Source: Anomaloglossus baeobatrachus (taxonomy: Eukaryota; Chordata; Amphibia; Anura; Aromobatidae). From it: 64,000 bases of DNA. A program made the position numbers and the translations under genes. A model generated the notes under the pieces. That model was given only the letters and a program-made list of their open reading frames with translations. It had not been told where the DNA came from and searched no databases. The first letter of the stretch is position 1, and the number at the start of each line of letters is the position of its first letter. Below, piece by piece: positions 1 through 9,574 of this stretch. Location: positions 127,876,089 through 127,940,088 of the forward strand of contig NC_134364.1 in the NCBI RefSeq assembly GCF_048569485.1, read 5' to 3'.

Positions 1-182
1 GAATTGCTGTGGAAGCTGACTGATTTTTTGTGGCAGTACACTCATCTATTTGTGGAGATTTCAGAGATTCTATATACAGATGGAATAAAAGCTAGTCTAA
101 TATAACTTGCAGGACATCTGACCTGCTACTTGTTACATCTGCAACAAAACTTGCAACACAGCAGGTCAGTGCTGAGTCAGGT

Positions 183-460
183 AAGGCTAGTTTCACACTT
201 GCGTTGGCTTGAATCCGCTGGGTCCGTTGCTGACGCATCCGTTATTTTTGTGTTGTCAACGGATGCAACAAGTCCGTTATTTCACAGGAATCTGTTAGCT
301 GATTCCTGTGAAATAACGGACCCGTTGCATCCGTTTGGCGTCCGTTAGGCGCCCGTCTAACGGAATGCGTCGGCTCTTTTTTTTTCTTTTTTTTTTTCAT
401 TCTGGGCATGCTCAGTAGAAATTAGCGGAATCCAGCGGCGGATTCCGTTATAAAGCACTT
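183..460. repeat. MITE fragment with hairpin core
   Basis: This AT/CG-mixed stretch opens with a terminal-repeat-like motif (GGCTAGTTTCACACTTGC near 185) and has a strong hairpin whose arms, 258-292 and 301-335, pair over 35 bp with two mismatches around an 8-base loop. Hairpin cores like this are common in amphibian foldback MITEs. The matching right terminal repeat is not visible, so this looks like a left part only. A second small palindrome lies at about 426-448. No protein is supported. The family name is unknown to me. Confidence 0.55.
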
Positions 461-871
461 TGCATAGTTTGTGGCAAAAACTATGCGTTCAAAGAAGCAG
501 CATGTCAATTGTTTTTGCCATTTTAGGTGCGTTTTGCTAACATTGGAGTCAATGAGAAATGGCAAAAACCAAGAAACTTCAAATTTCCTGCGTTTTACCT
601 GCTTTTTATGTGCAGAAAACAAGCGTATTGAACTACCAAAACGCATGCTTTTTGAACATTATAATAATGATTTCATATGTCCCTTTACACACACACATAG
701 TCCGACAATTAAATTTATGAAAATTACTAATTTTTAGCTATTTTTCTAATAAATAGTATATTACCGCTATATTTTCTTTAAATAATTCTATTTCTTAAAT
801 TATTTCTAAAATTCTATATCTGTTCCTTTTTTTTTCTTTTTTCATTGGGTTTGACTGTTTAATCTTTATTT
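461..871. repeat. MITE-like repeat, left part
   Basis: The stretch is rich in GCGTTTT and CAAAAACG-type words. A segment near 585-670 is the imperfect inverted complement of 1375-1475. The two halves could therefore be arms of one foldback element interrupted by the palindrome at 872-1186. This is inference from the inverted match only. The small open frames here are not supported as genes. Confidence 0.35.
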
Positions 872-1186
872 AGAGAACAATAAAGGAAAATAGGGTTTTT
901 TTGAGCCGCACCAATGATCACTTCTCAGGTATTCAGATTAATGGATCTTTATTTTGCACAGGTCTACTCGTTTCTGGAGTCTCAGCTCCCTTCCTCAGGA
1001 CCATCAGGCATAAGAACACATCAAATCTGAGATTTGATGTGTTCTTATGCCTGATGGTCCTGAGGAAGGGAACTGAGACTCCAGAAACACGTAGACCTGT
1101 GCAAAATAAAGATCCATTAATCTGAATACCTGAGAAGTGATCATTGGTGCGGCTCAAAAAAACCCTATTTTCCTCTATTGTTCTCT
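872..1186. repeat. 315-bp near-perfect palindrome with hammerhead-like motifs
   Basis: Two arms of about 157 bp, centred near 1029, are reverse complements of each other with only a few mismatches. The two mirror-image 74-residue frames (901-1125 plus, 933-1157 minus) are by-products of this symmetry and not genes. Each arm contains a CTGAGGA...GAAAC word pair arranged like the core of a small type I hammerhead ribozyme. In the right arm these are CTGAGGA at 1060-1066 and GAAA at 1084-1087. The arms resemble 3' ends of Penelope-like or retrozyme-like repeats joined head to head. Confidence 0.7.
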
Positions 1187-1590
1187 GTTATCTGCAGTCT
1201 GGGTTGCTGCTGCCTTGATCAAAACTTTCCCTGCCTGCATAGTAGTTGTGACTTTCACAACTTCACTTGGTGAGTATTACTGCTCCCTGTCTCTACCCCG
1301 TGCGTTATTGGGGTAAAACCCTATTGCGCTTCTTCTCCACAGCTTTTTACTCAGAATCTTTATTTAGCAGTGTCTTGATGTTCAAAACGCATGTGAAAAA
1401 GCAGGTAAAAAGCGCTGAAAACACATCTAAAACGCGGTAAATACGCATGCGTTTTCAGCGCTAAAATTCAGAAAATGGCAACTTTGGTCAAATCAATTAA
1501 GCCCAAAATGTGCATTCTGAACTACAAGTAGGAGAATGCAAAGTGCGGTCGCAGCCTTAGGGCTAAAACACAAGGCCAAAATTCCCTGCC
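1187..1590. repeat. Unassigned repeat-like DNA
   Basis: No gene is visible. The part at about 1375-1475 is rich in AAACGC words and pairs in inverted orientation with 585-670, as expected for the right arm of the MITE-like repeat. The rest (1187-1370) shows no structure I can name. Confidence 0.3.
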
Positions 1591-2465
1591 TAATTTGCGG
1601 CTGAAACATCTGGGGGCAAAAAGCTGGGGGCGAAATATCCGTGGGCGAACTGCTGTTGGCGAAATGTGCGGGGGCGAAATGGGCAAAACATCCTGGGGGC
1701 GAACTTCTGGGGGCAAAACATCCGGGGACGAACTGCTGGGGGCGAAACATCTTCTTAGCGATTTTCTAGTGCTTAGCACTTGGGTAAGTGCCTACTGTGA
1801 AAGAGGTCTTAAGGCTAAAACACCAGGCCAAAATTCCCTGCCTAATTTGGGGTCGAAACATCTGGGGGCGAAACGTCCGGGGGCGAAATGCTGGGGGCGA
1901 AACATCCGGGGCGAAACATCCGGGGGCGAACTGCTGGGGGCGAAACATCCGGGGGCGAAACATCCGGGGGCGAACTGCTGGGGGCAAAACATCCGGGGGC
2001 GAAACATCCGGGGGCGAAACGTCCAGGGGCGAACTGCTGGGGGCGAAACATCCGGGGGCGAAACGTCCAGGGGCAAACTGCTGGGGGCGAAACATCCAGG
2101 GGCGAAACATCCGGGGGCGAAACGTCCAGGGGCGAACTGCTGGGGGCGAAACATCCGGGGGCGAAACATCCGGGGGCGAACTGCTGGGGGCGAAACATCC
2201 GGGGGCGAACTGCTGGGGGCAAAACATCCGGGGGCGAAACATCCGGGGGCGAACTGCTGGGGGCGAAATGTCCGGGGGTGAAACGTCCGGGGGCGAACTG
2301 CTGGGGGCGAAATGTGCGGGGGCGAAATGTGCGGGGGCGAAACATCCTGGGGGCGAAATGCTGGGGGCGAAATGTTCGGGGGCGAAGTGTGCCTGGGGGC
2401 GAAATGCTGGGGGCGAAATGCTGGGGGCGAAATGCTGGGGGCGAACTGCTGGGGGCGAAACTTCC
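1590..2465. repeat. G-rich CpG minisatellite (14/15-bp units)
   Basis: A tandem array of two interleaved units, GGGGCGAAACATCCG (15 bp) and GGGGCGAACTGCTG (14 bp), with variants. Every unit carries a GGGGGCGAA core. Long frames stay open on both strands (up to about 347 residues plus and 272 residues minus) because few units can form stops. They are repetitive and have no domain signature, so I treat them as artefacts. Runs of four to five G every 14-15 bp could form G-quadruplexes. Confidence 0.9.
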
Positions 2466-2469
2466 AACT

Positions 2470-2790
2470 TCCAGGAGGAAGAGCCCCTGTTCTGTCCACC
2501 GGTGTGCGGGACCCGAGCACACCCCTCCAGAGGCTACCGGTATCCGGCACTTGGTTTACTATCTGGACTCTGTGTGAATTATTCAAAAACAGTGAGTACA
2601 CCGGTGTCATCCGGTCCAGTCTTCAGACTGTGTCCCAGCATTCTACTCCACCTACACCTGGGCCCCGGGACAACACCTCACCTACCCGTGGAGGGGATAC
2701 CATCCTGCTGCCCCGCACCATCAGCCCCGGATGCTCCATACCAAGGCAGCGGTGATGTCACTGACAAACTCTTTCCTGTAAATAACCAAT
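2470..2790 (+). mobile_element. Gypsy-type LTR fragment
   Basis: The words CCCCGGGACAAC, CTACCCGTGGAGGGG and AGCAGCGGTGATGTCAC occur in the same order in the 5' LTR of the Gypsy element at 14922 and, reversed, in the solo LTRs at 13331 and 36989. It is a truncated, old LTR piece in plus orientation next to the minisatellite. No ends or target duplication are visible. Confidence 0.55.
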
Positions 2791-3176
2791 TTATTGAGTT
2801 GTGGACGCAACACATTAATGAAGTCCTATAATTGCCTAAATTAAAAAAATGTTTTTTTTTCATTTACAGACATTAGAGATAGTGATTTTATTACCTTTTT
2901 TCAACACAGCCAATATAGAAGATTTATATATGATATACACTTTACCTTTCAGTTATTTGGGCAGTTATTTCAATGGCAGTTAGTCAGGGTAGGAGTCAAG
3001 TAAAGTACTCTTTGACACCTTCTGTGTCAAGCCATGACCATTATTAATATCTCTATCATCCTATATGTTTTTACCGTCCACTTTCACCGCCCCGTCCCCC
3101 CTCCATCACCACTCATCCACATCAGCCCCTCCCCTCCCCCATCTACAGGCTCTTTTCACCTATCTGTATACTTTAA
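2791..3176. other. No recognisable feature
   Basis: AT-rich DNA with C-rich stretches. I see no gene, repeat ends or RNA here. Confidence 0.4.
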
Positions 3177-3710
3177 TGCGGGCGTTACACGATACGATCT
3201 ATCATGCAATTGCACGAGCGATCGTACCCGCCCCTGTCGTTTGTGCGTCACGGGCAATTAGTTGCCCATGGCGCACAAAGTCGTTAAACCGCCGTCACAC
3301 GTACTTACCTGCTGAGCAACGTCGCTGTGGGCGGCGAACATCCACTTCTGAAGGGGGTGGGACGTTCGGCGTCACAGCGACGTCACACAGCAGCCGGCCA
3401 ATAGAAGCGGAGGGGCGGAGATGAGCGGGACGTAAACATCCCGCCCACCTCCTTCCTTCCGCATAGCAGGCGGGAGCCATGGGACGCAGGTAAGCTGTGT
3501 TCATCATTCCCGGGGTGTCACACATATCGATGAAAAATAAACGACTTTTTAAAAATGAGCGACGTGTCAACGATACACGATTTGCGATTGTTCTGCGTCG
3601 CTCGTAGGTGTCACACGGGACGACGTCGTAAACGATGCCGGATGTGCGTCACGAAAACCGTGACCCCGACGACATATCGCACGATCGATCGTCTCGTGTG
3701 ACGCCCGCAG
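3177..3710. mobile_element. PIF/Harbinger-type MITE, copy 1
   Basis: The element starts TGCGGGCGTTACACGA and ends in the imperfect inverse CGTGTGACGCCCGCAG. It is flanked by the 3-bp direct duplication TAA (3174-3176 and 3711-3713), the usual Harbinger target duplication. Inside are many ACGTCGCTG and CGATCG words and a GGCCAATAGAAGCGGAGG core shared, in reverse orientation, with the copy at 14210. It has no coding capacity, so it must have been moved by a transposase from elsewhere. Confidence 0.85.
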
Positions 3711-3945
3711 TAATCCATCATGCTCCAGGGTCTTGCCGAAAAAGCCATGCCACAAGTTCTAAAACCATCTGATCTTTCGCCTTCTACTCCTACTTCTCTA
3801 AGGCGATATCTCTCCTAATCCCGGTCCACCCCATGCTAACTTTACCCCCTCCCCCACCTCCCATAGAAACCCTGCTAATCTTATTAAAATTAGTTGTACA
3901 CCCTCACTTCCCTCTTTTAATTGTGCTCTTTGGAATCCACGGTCC

Positions 3946-4806
3946 GTGTGTAACAAGCTTCCTTACATCCAGAACCTCTTTCTCAATAACTCTCTTAACC
4001 TGCTAGCCCTCCCTGAAACCTGGATTCAGGATTCTGACACTGCTTCCCCTGCTGCCATTTCTCATGGTGGTTTACACTTTTCCCATTCACCAAGACCTGG
4101 AAACAGACATGGTGGTGGAGTTGGTTTACTCCTGTCCCCACAATGCACCTTCCAGGTCATCCCGCCAACTCCATCACTCTCATTCCCATCCTTTGAGGTC
4201 CACACCATCAGGCACTTTCATCCCCTCTCTCTCAGAGTGGCGGTCATATACCGTCCACCAGACTCACCCACCCAGTTCCTTGACCACTTTTCAGCCTGGC
4301 TTCCGCACTTCATGTCCTCAGAATTACCAACCCTCATCCTAGGAGACTTTAACATACCCATGAACAGCCCCACATCCCCATCTGTATCCCAGCTTCTATT
4401 TCTCACCACCTCCCTTGGCCTCTCACAGCTCTCATCCTCTGAGACACATGAAGATGGTAACACCCTTGACCTGCTCTTTATCCGCCTCTGCTCAATCTCT
4501 GACTTTGACAACCCACCTCTTCCCCTCTCTGACCACAACATCCTCTCCTTCGAGCTCACAATCCCTCATCCACCCCAGCACACTCCCATCTATCACACAT
4601 TCAGAAACCTACAGGCCATTGACTCTCAGACACTTACAGACTCTCTACACTTATCACTGTCCCCTATCTCCTCACTTTCATGTCCTAATCTGGCTGTAAA
4701 CTACTACAATGACACACTCAGAAATACCCTAGACCAAGTAGCACCCCTCACCCTCAGAACCTCCAAACACAGAATAAAACAGCCTTGGCTCACATCACAA
4801 ACTTGA
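3946..4806 (+). pseudogene. LINE endonuclease domain (APE type)
   Basis: The frame encodes the apurinic-type endonuclease that nicks target DNA for target-primed reverse transcription. Motifs in order are NPRSV just upstream of the first Met, LALPETW (about residues 20-26), HGGGVGLL (about 55), VIYRPPDS (about 99), LILGDFNI (about 130), NTLDLLFIR (about 173) and SDHNILSF (about 195). All belong to the family's active-site blocks. The open frame extends upstream of the Met at 3946, so the true domain begins near 3920. A stop after about 286 residues and a frame change separate it from the downstream reverse transcriptase, which in an intact L2 follows in the same frame. This is a dead copy. 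Confidence 0.85.
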
Positions 4807-4887
4807 TTTCTCCAGTGATGCTCTAGGAGTGCCGAACGCCTATGAAAAAAAACCCGCACACCAGAAAACTTCATCCACTACAAGTTC

Positions 4888-6590
4888 ATGTTAAGGACCT
4901 ACAACTCTTCCCTTCATCTCGCCAAACAGACCTACTTCACCACCCTTATTTCCTCACTATCCAACAATCCAAAAAAGCTCTTTGACACCTTTCACTCCCT
5001 CCTCAGTCCCAAAGTACAGACCCCTATCACAGACCTTCATGCTGATTACCTGGCCTCGTATTTCACAGAGAAAATAGAAAACATCCGCCGAGAGATCAGC
5101 TCCCAGCCACCAAGCGTTGTGAATCCCATGCCTCCCCACATCCCGTCCAGATCACTCTCCACATTTGACCCAGTCACAGAGGAGGAAGTCTCCAGGCTCC
5201 TTTCTTCGTCTCGTCCTACCACTTGCCCTACTGATCCCTTCCCCTCACATCTTCTCCAGACACTCTCTCCGGTTGTCACCACTCACCTAACTAATTTCTT
5301 CAATCTCTCTCTCTCTTCTGGAATCTTCCCTTCCTCCCTCAAACACTCTATCATTACTCCATTATTAAAAAAACCTTCTCTTGATCCGTCCTGCACAAGC
5401 AACTATAGACCAGTCTCCAATCTCCCCTTCATCTCCAAACTCTTGGAGCGCCTGGTCTACTCTCGTCTCACCCGCTACCTCTCCTCTCACTGTCTTCTAG
5501 ATCCTTTACAGTCTGGCTTCCGCCCTTTACACTCAACAAAAACTGCCCTTGTCAAAGTGACCAATGACCTATTGACAGCAAAACGTAACGGTGACCACTC
5601 TCTGCTTATCCTTCTTGACCTCTCTGCCGCCTTCGACACTGTTGACCACCATCTCCTTCTCTCTATGCTCCATTCTGTCAGCCTAAAGCTTTCCTGGTTC
5701 TCTTCCTATCTTTCTGGCCGTTCATTCAGTGTATCATTTGCTGGCTCCACATCTTCTCCTCTTCCTCTCACTGTTGGGGTCCCTCAAGGTTCAGTCCTTG
5801 GCCCTCTTCTGTTCTCCCTCTACACTGCCCCAATTGCCTCCATCTCCCAACCTTCCTAAACCTGACATCTCCCTCTCTGTGTGTGGCACAACGATAAGTC
5901 CTAGGCCGCAAGCCCGCTGTCTGGGGGTTATACTTGCACTGACCTCTCCTTCAACTCCCACATACAATCTCTTGCCCGCTCCTGCCGCTTGCACCTCAAG
6001 AGCATCTCTAGAATCTGCCCCTTTCTCACAATGGAAACGACAAAAACCCTCACCGTGGCCCTGATCCACTCTCACCTTGACTACTGTAACTCTCTATTAA
6101 TTCGTCTCCCCCTAACTAGACTCTCTCCTCTACAGTCCATCTTTAATGCAGCAGCCAGGGTCACCTATCTGGCTAACCGTTACTCAGGTGCCTCTGCTCT
6201 GTGCCAGTCATTGCACTGGCTGCCCATATATCAGAGGATCCAATTCAAACTGCTTGTTCTCACCCACAAAGCTCTCCACAGTGCAGCACCCCCTACATCT
6301 CCACCCTCATCCCTGTATATCACCACAAAGCTCTCCACAGTGCGGCACCCCCCTACATCTCCACCCTCATCTCTGTCTATCATCCCACCCGTTCTCTACG
6401 CTCTGCAAATGACTTTCGACTAACATCCACACTAATTCGAACCTCCCACTCCTGGATCCAAGACTTCTTCCGAGCTGCACCAATCTTCTGCAACACTCTA
6501 CCCCAAGAAGTTAGGACGAATCACAACTTACTCAGCTTCAGATGCTCCCTAAAAACGCATCATTTTAGGGCGGCCTATCACACTCCCTAA
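4888..6590 (+). pseudogene. LINE reverse transcriptase, internally deleted
   Basis: The first 323-residue frame holds the fingers and palm of an L2-type reverse transcriptase: [54 protein letters not shown] and [13 protein letters not shown]. It then ends near 5859. The segment that should follow, including the catalytic YADD motif and some 60 residues around it, is missing. The sequence resumes with the thumb and connection part in other frames (LHLKSISRI..., HLDYCNSLLIRLP, AAARVTYLANRYS, LHWLPIYQRIQFK). A 59-bp tandem duplication at 6265-6382 repeats the KALHSAAPPTSPPSSL segment. With the catalytic aspartates deleted, the enzyme cannot work. Confidence 0.85.
6265..6382 (+). repeat. 59-bp tandem duplication inside the LINE
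   Basis: Two copies of a 59-bp segment begin at 6265 and 6324 (CACAAAGCTCTCCACAGTG) and differ at only a few bases. The duplication lies in the LINE's C-terminal coding part and adds to the damage there. It is probably a replication slip in this copy. Confidence 0.85.
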
Positions 6591-6759
6591 TCAAATCCAA
6601 TTGACACAGTCCCTCTACAACTTCTCACAACATAACCCCATGTCAAACTCCATGGCACCCAAATGTATCTCAAGGTTTAGGCCAATTGGTCCAGGAAGCC
6701 ATTATCTATCCCCCATTTCCTTGAGATGGCTGGATTGTCATTGTAAATAAGCACTTGTA

Positions 6760-8393
6760 CAGTCATATGAAAAAGTTTGGGCACCCCTATTAATGTTAAC
6801 TTTTTTCCTTTATAACAATTTGGGTTTTTGCTATTTCAGTTTCATATATCTAATAACTAATGGACTGAGTAATATTTCTGGATTAAAATAAGGTTTATTG
6901 TACTAACAGAAAATGTGCAATCCGCATTTAAACAAAATTTGACCGGTGCAAAAGTATGGGCACCTCAACATAAAAGTGACATTTATATTTTGTAGATCCT
7001 CCTTTTGCAAAAATCCCAGGATCTAGTTGCTTCCTGTAGCTTTTAATGAGTTCCTGGATCCTGGATGAAGGTAGATTTGACCATTGCTATTTACAAAACA
7101 ATTCCAGTCCAGTTAAGTTTGATGGTCGCTGAGCATGGACAGCCGCTTCACATCATCCCACAGATTTTCAATGATATTCAGGTCTGGGGACTGGGATGGC
7201 CATTCCAGAACAGTGTAATTGTTCCTCTGCATGAATGCCTGAGTAGATTTGGAGCGGTGTTTTGGATCATTGTCTTGCTGAAATATCCATCCCCTGCGTA
7301 ACTTCAACTTCGTCACTGATTCTTGCACATTATTGTCAAGAATCTGCTGATACTGAGTTGAATCCATGCGACCCTCAACTTTAACAAGATTCCCGGTGCC
7401 AGCATTGGCCACACAGCCCCAAAGCATGATGGAACCTCCACCAAATTTTACTGTGGGTAGCAAGTGCTTTTCTTGGAATGCCGTGTTTTTTGCCTCCATG
7501 CATAACACCTTTTTGTATGACCAAACAACTAAATCTTTGTTTCATCAGTCTACAGGACCTTCTTCCAAAATGTAACTGGCTTGTCCAAATGTGCTTTTGC
7601 ATACCTCAGGCGACTCTGTTTGTGGCGTGCTTGCAGAAACGGCTTCTTTCGCATCACTCTCCCATACAGCTTCTCCTTGTGCAAAGTGCGCTGTATTGTT
7701 GACCGATGCACATTGACACCATCTGCAGCAAGATGATGATGCAGGTCTTTGGAGGTGGTCTGTGGATTGTCCTTGACTGTTCTCACCATTCTTCTTCTCT
7801 ACCTTTCTGATATTTTTCTTGGCCTGTCACTTCTGGGCTTAACAAGAACTGTACCTGTGTTCTTCCATTTCCTTACTATGTTCCTCACAGTGTAATCTGA
7901 CAGTTTAAATCTCTGAGACAACTTTTTGTACCTTCCCCTGAACAACTATGCTGAATAATCTTTGTTTTCAGATCATTTGAGAGTGGTTTTGAGGAGCCCA
8001 TGATGCCACTCTTCATAGGAGATTCAAATAGGAGAACAACTTGCAAGTGGCCACCTTAAATACCTTTTCTCATGATTGGATACACCTGCCTATGAAGTTC
8101 AAAGCTCAATGAGGTTAGAAAACCAATTTAGTGCTTCAGTAAGTCAGTAAAAAGTAGTTAGGAGGGTTCAAAACAAGAAATTGATAAGGGTGCCCATACT
8201 TTTGCATCGGTCAAATTTAGTTTAAATGCGGATTGCACATTTTCTGTTAGTACAATAAACCTCATTTCAATCCAGAAATATTACTCAGTCCATCAGTTAT
8301 TAGATATATGAAACTGAAATAGCAAAACCCCAAATTGTTATAAAGAAAAAAGGTTAACATTAATAGGGGTGCCCAAACTCTTTCATATGACTG
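6760..8393 (-). mobile_element. Tc1/mariner transposon with long TIRs
   Basis: The ends read CAGTCATATGAAAAAGTTTG and the inverse, flanked by TA (6758-6759, 8394-8395), the Tc1/mariner target. The terminal inverted repeats are long, about 210 bp, with some mismatches. The transposase is on the minus strand. The whole element is 1,634 bp and is nested in the 3' UTR of the L2 LINE. Confidence 0.95.
7113..8001 (-). pseudogene. Tc1-type transposase, decayed
   Basis: Reading starts at 8001 with an MGSSKPLSNDLK-type N terminus. The helix-turn-helix region follows (SKDLHHHLAADGVNVHRSTIQRTLH, in pieces) and then the DDE catalytic domain. The first aspartate is in TDETKI, the second in QQDNDPKHRS, and the glutamate in PDLNIIENLW, with 34 residues between the last two (DD34E). 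The frame is interrupted several times: a stop in the N-terminal part, frame changes, and TAG codons where the family has tryptophan before TDE and shortly after TKI. It therefore cannot make transposase, although the TIRs might still be recognised in trans. Confidence 0.9.
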
Positions 8394-8591
8394 TACCTTG
8401 CCCCCCCCCTTCATCTCATTGTAGATTGTAAGCTCTCACGAGCAGGGTTTTCTTTTTTTCCCCTCTAAATATTGTATTTTCTATAACTGTTACTTGTTTG
8501 TATATGTTCCTCCTGATTTGTAAAGCACTGCGGAATATGTTGGCGGTATAGAAATAAAGATTATTATTATTATTATTACCTTTCATCATGA

Positions 8592-8660
8592 CCATGTAGC
8601 TCAGTGGTTAGCACTTTTTGCTTTGGAGCTTTTAGGTCCTGGGTTTGAATCCGCTAGAAA
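8592..8660 (+). repeat. tRNA-like SINE head, copy 1
   Basis: A polymerase III A-box-like word (TAGCTCAGTGGTTAGCA near 8597) and a B-box-like word (GGGTTTGAATCC near 8640) sit at tRNA-like spacing. The rest of a tRNA cloverleaf is not kept. This matches a tRNA-derived SINE head rather than a working tRNA gene. Confidence 0.55.
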
Positions 8661-8927
8661 ACACATATGTTTTCTCTACTTCCTTGATCCATAGGATGGG
8701 AGAAAACCTGCAAAAAGATGTGTCCTTATTTATTGAGGTTTGAGAATTGGTATTTTTTAATAGTGAAGACTTTGCCTCATTCTGTGAAGCTTTACTTGGA
8801 GGTCCCTCAACAAGACACAAGAAGTCACTGAGGAATGAAGTCCGATAATTACATGAGTAAGAATGTTTTTTTTTTCAATATATATATATTTTTATTTATT
8901 TATTTATTTTGTTTTAGTTTGTTTTGT

Positions 8928-8995
8928 GGTGAGGTCAGTGGCTAACAGTTTTGCTTTGGAGCTTTTGGGTCCTGGGTTCAAATCCCATGAAGACC
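8928..8995 (+). repeat. tRNA-like SINE head, copy 2
   Basis: A second degenerate copy 335 bp downstream shares the GCTTTGGAGCTTTTGGGTCC middle part and has a better B-box (GGGTTCAAATCCC). Both copies are followed by similar text (a CTCTCC/TTCTCT-rich stretch, GGATTGGAGAAA versus GGATGGGAGAAA). The pair may therefore be a duplicated SINE. Confidence 0.5.
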
Positions 8996-9574
8996 AGACT
9001 CAACTCTCCTTTTCTTCTTCCCTTATCCACGGGATTGGAGAAATTCTGTCAAAATATCAGGGTCCTGGACTTCTCGTCTGCCAAATTTACCATTGGCGCA
9101 TCTCCTCCTTCTCACGTCTCTGCCCTTATCCCACACCTGCCATGGCGGTTTTGGGCTTCACCGTACAAAAAATTGCGTTTTTCATTTCCTCACACCACAT
9201 ATATATACAAAGTGATAAGCAAAACTAAACACACTTGGTAATTATTCAGCATTTTAGAGGTTTTTTGTTATTTTTTTTGTCCAGATTTATTTTTTTAGCT
9301 GATGTCATTTGAATCAAACTGATTAAGATGGCGCCCAAGGCATGAAAAATTTGGCGCAAATTCAAAAATATGACCTTTTTTGGGAGGCTAGAAAGCCCCA
9401 ATCCAGCATAGTATCACCTGGGCTAGGGAGTGGCTTAGTAGCCTGATTGGGTTGGTCAATGCCATCATCCATTCACATGGGATGTTCTGGACCAATCCTG
9501 ACCAGAAAACTCAGGTGAGGCTAGGAAAACTAATTGAAAAGCCAAACTCAGCCACGAGAGAGCAGTCTGCCTGG
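8996..9574. other. No recognisable feature
   Basis: AT-rich DNA. I see no gene or repeat end. A 121-residue frame at 8863-9228 spans the SINE-like part and has no domain signature. Confidence 0.35.

Larger units (their letters stand above)
3770..8577 (+). mobile_element. L2-type (CR1/L2 group) LINE, interrupted
   Basis: A non-LTR retrotransposon with an endonuclease region, a reverse transcriptase region and a 3' UTR ending in the classic L2-like tail (GATTGTAAGCTC ... GCACTGCGGAATATGTTGGC ... AATAAAGATTATTATT) with an (ATT)n end near 8577. A Tc1 transposon (6760-8393) sits inside the 3' UTR. The L2 tail continues directly after it, which shows the order of insertion. The 5' part is probably truncated, since an L2 ORF1 is not visible. 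The coding part is broken, so the copy is inactive. Confidence 0.85.

Noticed and set aside
901-1157. Two identical 74-residue frames on opposite strands
   Set aside because: A consequence of the palindrome, with no domain.
1595-2831. Long frames (228-347 residues) on both strands in the G-rich minisatellite
   Set aside because: They are pure repeat translations and are open in several frames on both strands, without domains or splice context.
8592-8995. True tRNA genes
   Set aside because: Only box A- and box B-like words are kept. The acceptor and anticodon stems do not form, and two copies have similar SINE-like tails.
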